This document shows, piece after piece, positions 43,304-51,469 of a DNA stretch of 64,000 bases; the stretch's first letter is position 1; every line of letters begins with the position of its first letter. The notes below the pieces were generated by a model that was given only the letters and a program-made list of their open reading frames with translations, was not told where the DNA came from and made no database searches. The position numbers and the translations under genes are program-made. Source of the stretch: Nocardia asteroides (GTDB lineage Bacteria; Actinomycetota; Actinomycetes; Mycobacteriales; Mycobacteriaceae); NCBI RefSeq assembly GCF_021183625.1, contig NZ_CP089214.1, positions 6,262,001 to 6,326,000 on the forward strand, written 5' to 3'.

Positions 43304-44185
43304 ATGGCGAAGGTCGGTAGGTTCAGTAGCGCGGCGGGCGCGGCGCGGTTCCGCGCGGCCTACGACGCGCTGGCCGCGCGGTGGCCGGTGCCGTCGACGG
43401 AGCACGAGGTGCCGACCTCGTTCGGCAGCACCTATGTGCGGAGGTCCGGCACCGGGACCGGTGCCCCGATCGTGCTGCTGCCCGGCATCGGCGGCAACGG
43501 GCAGATCTGGTACCCGTTCATCGAGGAGCTGGCGCGCGACCACGTCGTCTACACCCCGGACGTCATCGGCTGGGCCGGGCGCTGCGTCCAGACGGCCCCG
43601 GTGCGCGATACCGCCGATATCGCCGCCTGGTTCGCCGAGGTGCTCGACGGACTCGGCGAGCGGCGGGTGCACCTGGCCGGGAACTCGCTCGGCGCCTGGC
43701 TCGCCGGCGCTGTCGCGGTGCACCGCTCGGACCGGCTCGCCAGCCTGACGCTGCTCGAGCCGAGCGCCGCCACCTTCGCCCGGCCGCGGCTCGGGCTGCT
43801 GTGGAAGTTCATCGTGGGCGGGATCAACCCGACTCCGGAGCGGATGCGGAAGTTCAACCGGTGGCTCATGCCGCGCTACGTCATGGACGACGCCGGTATC
43901 GAACTGGCGGGCGCCATCACGAAGTTCCGGATGGCCATGCCGTGGGACCGCGCGTTCACCGACGAGCAGCTCGCCGCCATCGACGCCCCCACCCTGGTGC
44001 TCTTCGGCGCGGAGACGATCGTCGCCGACCCCGAGTTCGGCGCCGCCCGGGCGCGGGAGGGGATCGCCCGGGCGCAGGCCGAGATCATCCCCGGCGTCGG
44101 CCACGACCTGCTCTGGGCCAACCCGGAGCAGGTCGTCCCGCGCTTCCTCGCCTTCGTCGAGAGCCACGAGCAGGCCAGAACCTGA
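43304..44185 (+). CDS. Alpha/beta hydrolase
   Basis: This 293-residue alpha/beta hydrolase starts at ATG 43304, since AGGGAGG then lies 10 nt upstream; GTG 43295 would be too close. VLLPGIGGNGQIW is the oxyanion region, LAGNSLGAWLAG the nucleophile elbow (Ser in GNSLG), LVLFGAETIVADPEFG carries the acid, and GVGHDLLW the histidine. The helical cap contains many basic and aromatic residues. It has its own promoter and converges on the MFS gene with a 7-nt gap. The substrate is unknown. Confidence 0.85.
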   Translation: MAKVGRFSSAAGAARFRAAYDALAARWPVPSTEHEVPTSFGSTYVRRSGTGTGAPIVLLPGIGGNGQIWYPFIEELARDHVVYTPDVIGWAGRCVQTAPVRDTADIAAWFAEVLDGLGERRVHLAGNSLGAWLAGAVAVHRSDRLASLTLLEPSAATFARPRLGLLWKFIVGGINPTPERMRKFNRWLMPRYVMDDAGIELAGAITKFRMAMPWDRAFTDEQLAAIDAPTLVLFGAETIVADPEFGAARAREGIARAQAEIIPGVGHDLLWANPEQVVPRFLAFVESHEQART

Positions 44186-44192
44186 GCGGTGC

Positions 44193-45392
44193 TCAGGGCG
44201 CGGGCGGCCGCGCGACCGGAAGCAGCGCGAGCGCCGCGAGCAGGCACGCCGCGCCGAGCAGCACCAGGAAGCGCCAGTCCCCGATCCAGGCCGCCGCCAG
44301 CGGAGTGCCAGCCCTGGAGAGCGCGATCGGCACCGTCATCAGCGCCAGGATGCTGCCGAAGCGCGCCACCCCGAAGGTCTCCGCGACGATCGACGGCCTG
44401 GCCACCACGCTGATCCCGTAGCCGAGGCCGAAGGCGCCGACGCAGGCGAGGGTGAGCGGCAGCGAGGTGCCCGCCAGCGGCAGCGCCAGCAGTCCGGCGC
44501 CCTGCACCGCGAAGGACACCGCCGTCACCCTGGCCATGCCGAACCGGCGGGCCAGCGGCGCCAGCCCCATCCGGGACGCGACCTGCAGCACCCCGACCCC
44601 GATCGGCAGCGCCGCCGCCACCGTGGGGGAGAAGCCGACATCGCGGAACCAGGTCACCATCATCAGCAGGAACGCCGAGGTCGCCCCGCTCTGCGCGACG
44701 AAGGCGACGACCAGGAACCAGAAACCGGCGCTGCGCAGCGCGGCACCGACCGGCACCCCGTCCCGCCCGGTGACCCGCAGACTGTGCGCGGTGCGCCCGG
44801 GAACCGCCCACAGGTGCGCGGGCACCGCCACCACCGCCAGGATCAGCGCCAGCACCACGAGCGTGTGCCGCCAGCCGAGCTGCCCCTCCAGCCAGCCGGC
44901 CAGGAAGTAGTAGAAGCTGGTGGCGAGGCCGCAGATCATGGTCACCGCGATGATCGCGCCGTCCCGGTGCCGCGCGTCGGTGACCACAACCAGCACCGCG
45001 AACGCCGCCTCGTAGGTCGACATCGCCAGCGCCGGCCCGGCCAGCACGAAGGCGAGGTAGAGCTGGGGCAGCCCGGTGGCCTGCGACCACAGCAGCACCG
45101 CGACCACCCCGATCGCCGACCCCGCGGTCATGAGCAGCCTGCCGCCGTACCGGTCGAGCATGGTGCCGATCGGCACCGCCGCGAACGCCCCGATCAGCGT
45201 GGAGATGGTGGCCGCCACCGCCACCTCGGTGCGCGAGACGCGCAGCGCCTCCGACATCGGGACGAGCAGCACCGTGAACGCCTGGATGAGCGCGCCGTAG
45301 GTGACGGTGTTGGTCAGCGCGAAGACGCCGACCAGGCGCTGCCGGCGCAGGTCGGGCGGGGCGGCGGGAGCGGAGGTGAGCTCCGCGCTCAT
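44193..45392 (-). CDS. Major facilitator superfamily transporter
   Basis: This 399-residue protein has 12 predicted helices. The loop-2/3 motif reads GTMLDRYGGRLLMTAG, the classic MFS signature, and the second half has LAPLARRFGMARV. The ATG overlaps the stop of the SsuD-like gene by 4 nt, so it belongs to that operon. It probably imports the substrate of, or exports the product of, the following two monooxygenases. It resembles monocarboxylate/OFA-type carriers (FYYFLAGWLEGQLGWRH), but the substrate is not evident. Confidence 0.87.
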   Translation of the reverse strand: MSAELTSAPAAPPDLRRQRLVGVFALTNTVTYGALIQAFTVLLVPMSEALRVSRTEVAVAATISTLIGAFAAVPIGTMLDRYGGRLLMTAGSAIGVVAVLLWSQATGLPQLYLAFVLAGPALAMSTYEAAFAVLVVVTDARHRDGAIIAVTMICGLATSFYYFLAGWLEGQLGWRHTLVVLALILAVVAVPAHLWAVPGRTAHSLRVTGRDGVPVGAALRSAGFWFLVVAFVAQSGATSAFLLMMVTWFRDVGFSPTVAAALPIGVGVLQVASRMGLAPLARRFGMARVTAVSFAVQGAGLLALPLAGTSLPLTLACVGAFGLGYGISVVARPSIVAETFGVARFGSILALMTVPIALSRAGTPLAAAWIGDWRFLVLLGAACLLAALALLPVARPPAP

Positions 45393-46456
45393 CCTCGGAG
45401 CAGCGGGAGCAGCTGATCCCCCTGCCTGCCGATCTCGCGCAGGTACGGGGTGTCGGAGAGCACGAAGTGCGTGATGCCGAGATCCTGGTAGCGGCGCAGC
45501 GATTGCGCGACGTCCTCGGCCGAGCCGACCAGCCAGGTGGTGCCCGCGCCGCCACCGCCGTAGCGGCCGGGCGCGGTGTAGAGGTTGTCGTCGAGCACGT
45601 CGCCGCGCTCGGCCAGGTCGAGCAGCCGCTGCTGCCCGACGGCGGTGCGCCGGAACGGGTTCCGGTGGTCGAGGTCGCCCTGCTGCGCCGCCATCTCGGC
45701 GACCTTGGCCTCCGCCTCCGCCCACGCCTGCTCGGTGGTGTCGCGCACGAAGGTGGTGACCCGCAGCCCGAATTCGAGCGGGGCGTGCTCGCGGCCCAAC
45801 TCTGCGCCGAGCGCCTTCAGCCGCTCGATCCGCTCCTGCACGCCGGAGAGCGGCTCACCCCAGAAGAGCTGCACGTCGGCCTCGGTCGCCGCCACCCGCT
45901 CGGCCGCCTCGGAGGCGCCGCCGAAGTAGAGCTTCGGGTGCCTGCGCTCGCCGCGCCTGGCGATGCGCGGCCGCACTGTGGAGTTGGTGACCCGGTAGTG
46001 CTCGCCGCGGTAGGTGACGTCGTCCTCGGTCCACAGCTTGCGGACCAGCTGCATGAACTCCCTGGTGCGGCCGTAGCGGTCGGCCTGGTCGCCCTCGGTG
46101 TCGCCGTAGGCGCCGAGATCGTCCTTGCCGGAGACGATATTGACCCGCACCCGGCCGCCGGTCAGGTGGTCGAGCGCGGCGGCCGACGCGGCGAAGTTCG
46201 CGGGCCGCCAGTAGCCGGGGCGCACCGCGATCAGCGGCTCGAAGGTGGTGGTGCGGGCGGCGAGCGCGGTGGCGACGGTGAAGGTGTCCGGGCGGCCCCA
46301 GCCCGCGCCGAGCAGCGCGCCGCGCCAGCCGTGCTCCTCCAGCGCCCTGGCCTGGGCGGTGAGCGTCTCCAGGCTGTTGTGGTCCGCCGAGACGGGCTCG
46401 CCGCGGTGGCCCGCGACGACCTGATTCGGGATGTACCAGAGGAATTCGAGCGTCAT
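45389..46456 (-). CDS. Alkanesulfonate-monooxygenase-like (SsuD-type) LLM flavin enzyme
   Basis: This 355-residue protein starts at ATG 46456 (MTLEFLWYIP). It has SsuD-group features: GWRGALLGAGWGRPDTF, AVRPGYWRPANFAA, DHLTGGRVRVNIVSGKDD, EFMQLVRKLW, PKLYFGGASEAAERVAA and TTWLVGSAEDVAQSL. In SsuD an Arg-x-His pair after the substrate domain is catalytic. Here the equivalent appears to be GLRVTT, with Arg but without the His, so the chemistry or substrate may differ from simple sulfonates. FMNH2 must come from a reductase not encoded nearby. Confidence 0.83.
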   Translation of the reverse strand: MTLEFLWYIPNQVVAGHRGEPVSADHNSLETLTAQARALEEHGWRGALLGAGWGRPDTFTVATALAARTTTFEPLIAVRPGYWRPANFAASAAALDHLTGGRVRVNIVSGKDDLGAYGDTEGDQADRYGRTREFMQLVRKLWTEDDVTYRGEHYRVTNSTVRPRIARRGERRHPKLYFGGASEAAERVAATEADVQLFWGEPLSGVQERIERLKALGAELGREHAPLEFGLRVTTFVRDTTEQAWAEAEAKVAEMAAQQGDLDHRNPFRRTAVGQQRLLDLAERGDVLDDNLYTAPGRYGGGGAGTTWLVGSAEDVAQSLRRYQDLGITHFVLSDTPYLREIGRQGDQLLPLLRG

Positions 46457-46478
46457 CGAGCGTGGTTCCTGTTCGTGT

Positions 46479-47588
46479 TCAGCGGGCGAGCCGGGTGAGC
46501 TGGGCGCGCCGGACATCGCCGGTCTGCCCCTGGACCAGCACGAAGAGCGCGGAGCGCGCGTGCAGCTGCGCGGTGTCGTCGCTGCCGAGGCCGCGGCCGG
46601 AGCGGACGATCAGCAGCGCGCGGGTGAGCGTGCCGAGCGCCTCGCCGCTGGCCGCCTTGGTGGCGAGCCGCTCGGCCAGCCGGTGCGGGCCGCCGCCCCG
46701 GGCCAGCGCCTCGTCGGCGAGCGCGTAGGCGGAGTCCCTGAGCCGGGCGACCCGCGGGCGCCAGGTCGCGGCGACCGCGTCGGCGTCCGGGTCCGGGGCG
46801 GCCTCCAGTTCGCGCAGCACCGTCTCGGCGAGGCCGAAGTGGTGGCCGCGGGCATCGCTGGCGGTGCCGATGTCGTCGTATCTGGTCTTCTCCAGGGTCT
46901 GCGCGGTGAGCACGTTGGCGTCCGGTACGAAGACCGACTCGATCCGCACCCGCGCGGTCCGGCTGCCCGCGACCGCGCCCAGCTCGAGCAGCCCCTCGCT
47001 GTGCACGCCGTCGGCGATCGGGACCAGCGCGGTGACCACGGTCTCCGTCGCCGCCTGCACCGCCGCGACGGTGAGCACCGAGTTCAGCCCCCAGCCGCTG
47101 ACCCAGGAGATGGTGCCGTCGAAGACCCAGCCGCCCTCGACCCTCCTGGCCGCGATGTAGTGGTCGGGGAAGCGCCGCACGTCGCTGACCCCGGCGCCGA
47201 GCAGCAGCTCGCCGCGCAGGATCCGCTCGGCCAGTTCGGGAATCGGCTTGTCCCGCTTACGCAGCTCGGTGATCCGCCCGGCCAGCGGCGCGTGCTGCGC
47301 CCACACCAGCCAGGTGTCGAAGCAGGCGCCCGCGACGATCTCGTGCAGCCTGCGGTCGGTGTTGCGGTCCAGCGCGAGCCCGCCGTACTCCGCGGGCGCC
47401 AGGTGGTTGAGCAGCCCGAGCCCGGCCAGGTCGTCGATGTGCGCGCGCGGGACGCCCTCGCGATCGGTGCGCAGCGCGGCCGGGCGCAGCACCCGCTCGG
47501 CGTATTCGCGCACCCGGGCGACCACGGGATGCCCGTCCGCCGCCGTGACCGCGGCGCCCGCACCGAACTCCGTCTTCGCCGCCGTCAT
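46479..47588 (-). CDS. Acyl-CoA dehydrogenase-fold monooxygenase (DszC/SfnC-like)
   Basis: This 369-residue protein starts at ATG 47588. APAEYGGLAL, FDTWLVWAQHAPLAGRI, GVSDVRRF and GGWVFDGTISWVSGWGLN define an acyl-CoA-dehydrogenase-like fold of the short, oxygenase-type group. The C-terminal domain is mostly helical and shorter than in classical dehydrogenases. It is first of a three-gene unit with the SsuD-like enzyme (22 nt downstream) and the MFS carrier. The same enzyme combination as in the 37-42 kb operon suggests a second organosulfur route. Confidence 0.78.
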   Translation of the reverse strand: MTAAKTEFGAGAAVTAADGHPVVARVREYAERVLRPAALRTDREGVPRAHIDDLAGLGLLNHLAPAEYGGLALDRNTDRRLHEIVAGACFDTWLVWAQHAPLAGRITELRKRDKPIPELAERILRGELLLGAGVSDVRRFPDHYIAARRVEGGWVFDGTISWVSGWGLNSVLTVAAVQAATETVVTALVPIADGVHSEGLLELGAVAGSRTARVRIESVFVPDANVLTAQTLEKTRYDDIGTASDARGHHFGLAETVLRELEAAPDPDADAVAATWRPRVARLRDSAYALADEALARGGGPHRLAERLATKAASGEALGTLTRALLIVRSGRGLGSDDTAQLHARSALFVLVQGQTGDVRRAQLTRLAR

Positions 47589-47808
47589 CGCGGTCCCTTC
47601 GTCCGAGCGCACGCCGAACGCGGGCCGCATCCGGACTCGGAGAATTATTGCCCCGGCTACCGATCCCGCCCCGGGTTCGCGGCCGCTCCGGCGCCTCGAT
47701 GACCGCCTCGACCAGCCGGTACTTCCTTCGGCGGGAAATAAATTCTCACCGATTCGAGCGCCTGCACCCGGGCCGCCGCCGACCGCGCGCTCCACCGGCC
47801 CGACTCGC
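47589..47808 (-). promoter_or_regulatory. Promoter region of the third monooxygenase operon, with facing AT-rich boxes
   Basis: GAGAATTATT (47640-47649) and AATAAATTCTC (47737-47747) are an inverted pair about 90 bp apart, standing out in very GC-rich DNA. The first, read on the minus strand as AATAATTCTC, could form the -10 of the operon. The second could be a distal site of the same regulator. Confidence 0.4.
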
Positions 47809-48267
47809 TCACGCGAGTTCCGGGGGGAACCCGCCGGTCGCGATCGGACCCCAGCGCTCGATCGTCACCCGGATCAGCGATTTGTCCTGCCTGGCCATGG
47901 CCGCGCGGTACTCGTCCCAGTCCGGGTGCTCGCCCGCGATGCAGCGGTAGTAGTCGACCAGCCCGTCCAGCGCCGCGGGCATGTGCAGCACCTCGGCGGT
48001 GCCGTCCACCTGCACCCAGGCGCCGTCCCAGTCGTCGGAGAGCACCAGCACCGAGACCTGCGGCGTGCGCTCGAGATTGCGGGTCTTGGCCCGGCCCGGG
48101 TAGGTGGAGATCACGATCCGCCCGTCCTGATCCACCCCGCAGGTGACCGGCGAGATCTGCGGCCGCCCGTCGGCCCGGACCGTGCTGAGCAGGGCGTGGT
48201 GCCGCGGCCGCAGGAAATCCAGCAGCGCCGGGCGCTGCACCACGTCGGCGGTGGCGATACGGGGCAC
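47809..48267 (-). CDS. PPOX-class F420-dependent split-barrel oxidoreductase
   Basis: This 152-residue protein starts at GTG 48267 behind GAGGAAGGA. HHALLSTVRADGRPQISPVTCGVD and RIVISTYPGRAKTRNLERTPQVSVLVL (each over about 25 residues) are typical of F420-dependent FDOR-B enzymes, and WVQVDGTAEVLHMP follows. Actinobacteria use such enzymes to reduce biliverdin, nitroaromatics and other compounds with F420H2. It lies downstream of a 65-residue protein of unknown function in what looks like a two-gene unit. Confidence 0.85.
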   Translation of the reverse strand: MPRIATADVVQRPALLDFLRPRHHALLSTVRADGRPQISPVTCGVDQDGRIVISTYPGRAKTRNLERTPQVSVLVLSDDWDGAWVQVDGTAEVLHMPAALDGLVDYYRCIAGEHPDWDEYRAAMARQDKSLIRVTIERWGPIATGGFPPELA

Positions 48268-48289
48268 GGGGTGTCCTTCCTCGAACGGG

Positions 48290-48487
48290 TCAGTGGTCCG
48301 CGCTGCCCGCGCGGCCGCCGATGTAGGCGCGCAGCGCCGGATCGTCCGACACCAGCCGGTCGACCTCCTCGCCGCCGGTGCAGGGCAGCAGCGCGACGGT
48401 GATCGCGCCAGCACCACCGGCGACGACCCGCCAGGTGCCGCCGGAGTCGGTCCAGCGGCGCAGCGCCGCCACGGGATCGTCGGTCAT
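48290..48487 (-). CDS. Small conserved-looking protein of unknown function (65 aa)
   Basis: The 65-codon frame has an ATG start and actinobacterial codon use. It contains PVAALRRWTDSGGTWRVV, AGAITVALLPCTGGEEVDRL and a DDPALRAYIGG tail. It resembles small proteins often found beside PPOX genes in Actinobacteria (from memory). It overlaps nothing and ends 22 nt before the PPOX start. Function unknown. Confidence 0.7.
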   Translation of the reverse strand: MTDDPVAALRRWTDSGGTWRVVAGGAGAITVALLPCTGGEEVDRLVSDDPALRAYIGGRAGSADH

Positions 48488-48517
48488 GCCCTCCGAGCCT
48501 AGCCCCGGCCCGCAGCG

Positions 48518-48543
48518 CCCTGAGCGGCTGTCCGCTCTGCGCG
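48518..48543 (+). promoter_or_regulatory. Probable operator of the XRE regulator (ClgR/PopR-like site)
   Basis: CCCTGAGCGG-CTGT-CCGCTC (48518-48537), about 50 bp before the ATG, contains GAGCGG/CCGCTC inverted arms. It continues as CGCTCTGCGCG, close to the CGCT-N4-GCG core known for ClgR. The same CCCTGAGCGG...CCGCTC core is at the centre of the 42-bp palindrome before the clpP operon. Confidence 0.55.
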
Positions 48544-48587
48544 AAATCGGGGGTCGGACCGGGTGGGTGCGGCTCTAGGCTCGATCC

Positions 48588-48905
48588 ATGAGCGAGCAGC
48601 GGCGATTCCAGGTGATTCCGGGCGGGCGGGCCGAGGCCGAGCCGCTGTGGCGCGAGGTGCTCGGCGAGCGGCTGCGCGCCCTGCGCACCGAGCGCGGCGA
48701 GCGGCTGGTGGAGACGGCGGGGCGGGCGGGCATCTCGCCGCAGTACCTCTCCGAGGTGGAGCGCGGGCGCAAGGAGCCGTCCAGCGAGATGATCGCCGCG
48801 CTGGCAGGCGCGCTCGGCACCTCGCTCGGCGAGCTGGCCGGTGCGGTGGCGGGCGAGCTGAGCCGCCCCGCCGCCGCGCCGACCGCCATGCTGCGCGCCG
48901 CCTGA
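48588..48905 (+). CDS. XRE/Cro-type regulator, ClgR/PopR-like
   Basis: This 105-residue protein has a single helix-turn-helix at about residues 25-85: LGERLRALRTERGERL, ETAGRAGISPQYLSEVERGRKEPSSEM (HTH) and LGTSLGELAG. The SPQYLSEVERGRKEPS recognition region is that of ClgR and PopR, which activate clp protease genes in Actinobacteria and are themselves Clp substrates. It ends TAMLRAA, a hydrophobic/Ala-rich tail of the kind ClpP systems recognise. It converges on the clpP pair, and both promoters share an operator-like core. Confidence 0.82.
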   Translation: MSEQRRFQVIPGGRAEAEPLWREVLGERLRALRTERGERLVETAGRAGISPQYLSEVERGRKEPSSEMIAALAGALGTSLGELAGAVAGELSRPAAAPTAMLRAA

Positions 48906-48908
48906 TCC

Positions 48909-48933
48909 GCGCGCGGCGTGCGATGCCGCGCGC
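48909..48933. terminator. Bidirectional hairpin terminator
   Basis: GCGCGCGGC (48909-48917) pairs perfectly with GCCGCGCGC (48925-48933) across a 7-nt loop, in the 31-bp gap between two convergent genes (XRE regulator and ClpP). No U-tract. Confidence 0.65.
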
Positions 48934-48936
48934 CGC

Positions 48937-49533
48937 CTAGACCGACCGGGCCGGCAACACCCGGTCCACCAGCCCGTACTCCACCGCGGCGCTCGCGGTG
49001 AAGACCCGGTCCCGGTCGGTGTCGTGGCGCAGCCGCTCCACCGGCTGCCCGGTGTGCCGCGCCAGGATCGCCTCGATGTCGGTGCGCATCCGGACCAGCT
49101 CGTCGGCCTGGATGATCAGGTCCGGGATGGTGCCGCGGCCGCTGGCGGCGGGCTGGTGCAGCACCACCCGCGCGTGCGGGAGCAGGCTGCGCTCGCCCGG
49201 TTGGCCGCCCGCGAGCAGGACCGCGCCGACCGCGATGGCCTGGCCGACGCAGGTGGTCTGCACCGGGGCGTTGATGTGCTGCATCGTGTCGTAGACGGCG
49301 AGCATGGCGGAGAGGTCGCCGCCCTCGCAGTTGACGTAGAGCTGGATCGGCTGCTCGTGGTTCTCCGACTCCAGGTGCAGCAGCTGCGCGATGAGCGCGT
49401 TCGCGACACCGGAGTCGATCACCGTGCCCAGGTAGACGATGCGCTCGCTGAGCAGGTGCGAGTAGATGTCGGTGATCCGCTCGCCCCCGCGCGGGTGCGA
49501 GGCGACGACGTTGGGGATCGTGTAGCCGCTCAC
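48937..49533 (-). CDS. clpP: ClpP-family protein lacking the catalytic serine (ClpR-like)
   Basis: This 198-residue protein is full length for the ClpP fold: RITDIYSHLLSERIVYLG, a VNCEGGD handle region, HARVVLHQP and DTDRDRVFTASAAVEYGLVD. The nucleophile motif is GQAIAVGA, with Ala101 (codon GCG at 49231-49233) where active ClpP has Ser in GQAASMGA. His126 and the Asp region are kept. It should therefore be catalytically inactive and contribute structure or ATPase binding in a mixed ring, like cyanobacterial/plastid ClpR. The GTG start overlaps the stop of the active clpP by 4 nt, assuring paired synthesis. Confidence 0.88.
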   Translation of the reverse strand: MSGYTIPNVVASHPRGGERITDIYSHLLSERIVYLGTVIDSGVANALIAQLLHLESENHEQPIQLYVNCEGGDLSAMLAVYDTMQHINAPVQTTCVGQAIAVGAVLLAGGQPGERSLLPHARVVLHQPAASGRGTIPDLIIQADELVRMRTDIEAILARHTGQPVERLRHDTDRDRVFTASAAVEYGLVDRVLPARSV

Positions 49534-50135
49534 GACGTGATCCCCACCCGCTGCCGCTCCGGCACGACCTGCCCGAACGAATCCACGATGTGGTCGATGA
49601 AGCCGTACTCGCGCGCCTGGGTGGCGGTGAACCACCGGTCGTGCAGCGAGTCCTCGTACACCCGGTCGTAGGGCTGGCCGGTGTCGGCCGCGATCAGCCC
49701 GAGCACCGTCTCCACGGTGTAGCGCAGATCCTCCGCCTGCACCTCCACCTCGACCGCGCTGCCGCCGATCCCGGCCGAGCCCTGGTGCATGAGGATGCGC
49801 GCGTGCGGCAGCGCGTACCTGCGCCCCGGCGAGCCCGCGGAGAGCAGGAACTGCCCCGCGCTGCACGCCAACCCGAGCGCCAGCGTGCTCACCTCGCAGG
49901 GCACGAGCCGGAGCACGTCCCTGATCGCGAGCATCGACGGCACCGAGCCGCCGGGGGAGTGGATCCAGAGCGCGATCCCGGCCCGCGCGTCCTCCGCGGC
50001 CAGGGTGAGGATCTGGGTCATGAGCAGGGTGCCGTTGTCGTCGTCGAGCGCGCCGTCCAGCACCACGATGCGGCGGGCGAGCAACTGCTCACGGGCCCGC
50101 CGATCGAACATCGGGATTTTGTCGTCGTGTGCCAT
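49530..50135 (-). CDS. clpP: ClpP protease subunit, catalytic serine present
   Basis: This 201-residue protein starts at ATG 50135 with GGTGGAG just upstream. The ClpP landmarks are LLARRIVVLDGALDD, IHSPGGSV (handle), LALGLACSAGQFLLSAG with nucleophile Ser92, ARILMHQGSAG with His117, and DSLHDRWFTATQAREYGFID. Ser-His-Asp are therefore all present. It is first of the two-gene clpP operon, like the secondary clpP3-clpP4 pairs of Streptomyces. The main essential clpP1P2 genes would be elsewhere in the genome. It assembles with the serine-less partner and a Clp ATPase for regulated proteolysis. Confidence 0.9.
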   Translation of the reverse strand: MAHDDKIPMFDRRAREQLLARRIVVLDGALDDDNGTLLMTQILTLAAEDARAGIALWIHSPGGSVPSMLAIRDVLRLVPCEVSTLALGLACSAGQFLLSAGSPGRRYALPHARILMHQGSAGIGGSAVEVEVQAEDLRYTVETVLGLIAADTGQPYDRVYEDSLHDRWFTATQAREYGFIDHIVDSFGQVVPERQRVGITS

Positions 50136-50170
50136 GGCTCCACCGTGCCGCAGCCGCAACGGTTTCCGCG

Positions 50171-50212
50171 GCCCGTGCTGCCCTGAGCGGATCCGCTCAG
50201 GGCAGCACGGGC
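50171..50212. promoter_or_regulatory. Perfect 42-bp palindrome upstream of the clpP operon
   Basis: Each base from 50171 to 50191 pairs with its mirror between 50192 and 50212: 21-bp arms, no spacer, centred on GGATCC. The core CCCTGAGCGG-AT-CCGCTCAGGG matches the dyad before the XRE regulator gene. It starts 36 bp before the clpP start codon and ends 8 bp after the stop of the upstream kinase-like gene. It may serve as the operator for clpP and as a terminator for the gene before it. Confidence 0.85.
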
Positions 50213-50219
50213 GGGCGGT

Positions 50220-51383
50220 TCAGTTCTTGCGCGCGTCGATCAGCTCGGTGAGCAGCCCGAACCCGTCGTGCGCCGCGACCGCGGCGACCGCGCGCTGCAC
50301 GCCGACCGCGGAGACCTCCAGCGGCTGCATCCGGTCGCTCGCCTCCGCGGTGCAGACCGCGTTCAGGTAGAACTCGGTGGTGGCGGCGCGGTACAGGGTC
50401 CACATCCGCTCGGCCTCCACCTCGATCCCGGCCGCCGCCAGCCGGGCCGTGTACCGATCGACCAGCCCGCGCTCGACCTTGCGCAGCAACTCCGGCTCCA
50501 TCGAGGCGGTGAGGCTGTAGGCGACGTCCCTGATGCCGGGGCCCGCGGTCGCGATCTGCCAGTCCAGGAAGCCGGGGCCCGCGTCGGTGAAGTACAGGTT
50601 GCCCAGGTGCGGGTCGCCGTGCATGAGCGTCTGCGGCACCGACGCCCAGAAGGCGTCGATCTCGGGGGCGCGCTGGTAGAAGATCCGGCACTGCGCCTGC
50701 ATCTCCGCCGGGATGAGCTCGGCGGCATGGCCGTTGATCTTCTCCAGGAAGCGGCGCCGGATCAGGTTCGCCAGCTGGATCGATGCCGTGGTGCGCGCGG
50801 CCAGCGGGGCGAGGTCGGTGGCGAAGCGGTCGGTGCCCCAGAAGGCGGCGTGCAGGTCGGCGAAGGCGTCGACCAGCGCCTCGGCCTCGGTGTCGCTGAT
50901 CGAGTCGAGCACGGTGCGGAACCGCGCCACCTCGGAGAGGTCCTCCAGCACCAGCAGCGACCGCTTCCGGAACCCGGACACCTTCGCCGCGTAGCAGCGC
51001 GGCACCCGCACCGGCGGCTCGTCGCCGAGCGCCCGGTAGGCGATGGTCTCCTTGATGCCCATGCCGAACACGTTCATCATCACGTGCTGCAGGTAGTTCT
51101 CCGGCGGCAGCTTGAGGAACAGGTGCTCGGGGATGTCCGCGGTGCTCCGCACCGCGATCCGGGCCCGCGCCGCGGTGCCCGAGTGCTCGTCGAGCACCTC
51201 GATGGCGGTGATGCTGCCCTCCGGCAGCCCCAGCACGTTCTCCAGCCACCGCGGCTTGATCCGCTCGGCCTTCAGCGGGATGTCGGCGCCGAAGCCGATG
51301 CTCCGGTCGAATGCGGCGCGCAGCGCTTCGCGCACACCCATGCCGATACTCATGGCCGTCGCCACCGGGGTGGGAATCGTCAC
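50220..51383 (-). CDS. Aminoglycoside-phosphotransferase-like / EcKinase-like kinase fold protein
   Basis: This 387-residue protein starts at GTG 51383 with AGGA 5 nt upstream; ATG 51353 is an alternative. HLFLKLPPENYLQH gives the ATP-binding lysine, SLLVLEDLSE the hinge, LMHGDPHLGNLYF the catalytic HGD loop, and PGFLDWQIATAGPGIRDVAY the metal-binding DxQ/D segment. This group in mycolate Actinobacteria is often annotated as phosphotransferase or ecdysteroid-kinase-like and may phosphorylate sterols, lipids or other small alcohols. There is no signal peptide. It is monocistronic, followed by the palindrome. Confidence 0.83.
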   Translation of the reverse strand: MTIPTPVATAMSIGMGVREALRAAFDRSIGFGADIPLKAERIKPRWLENVLGLPEGSITAIEVLDEHSGTAARARIAVRSTADIPEHLFLKLPPENYLQHVMMNVFGMGIKETIAYRALGDEPPVRVPRCYAAKVSGFRKRSLLVLEDLSEVARFRTVLDSISDTEAEALVDAFADLHAAFWGTDRFATDLAPLAARTTASIQLANLIRRRFLEKINGHAAELIPAEMQAQCRIFYQRAPEIDAFWASVPQTLMHGDPHLGNLYFTDAGPGFLDWQIATAGPGIRDVAYSLTASMEPELLRKVERGLVDRYTARLAAAGIEVEAERMWTLYRAATTEFYLNAVCTAEASDRMQPLEVSAVGVQRAVAAVAAHDGFGLLTELIDARKN

Positions 51384-51469
51384 GTCTGTCCTGTCTCGTC
51401 TCCGTGCCTGCAACTCTCGAGGGATCCTAACGAGTTTCGCTCCGGCGTGTGGCGGCGTGTGACCCCGCA

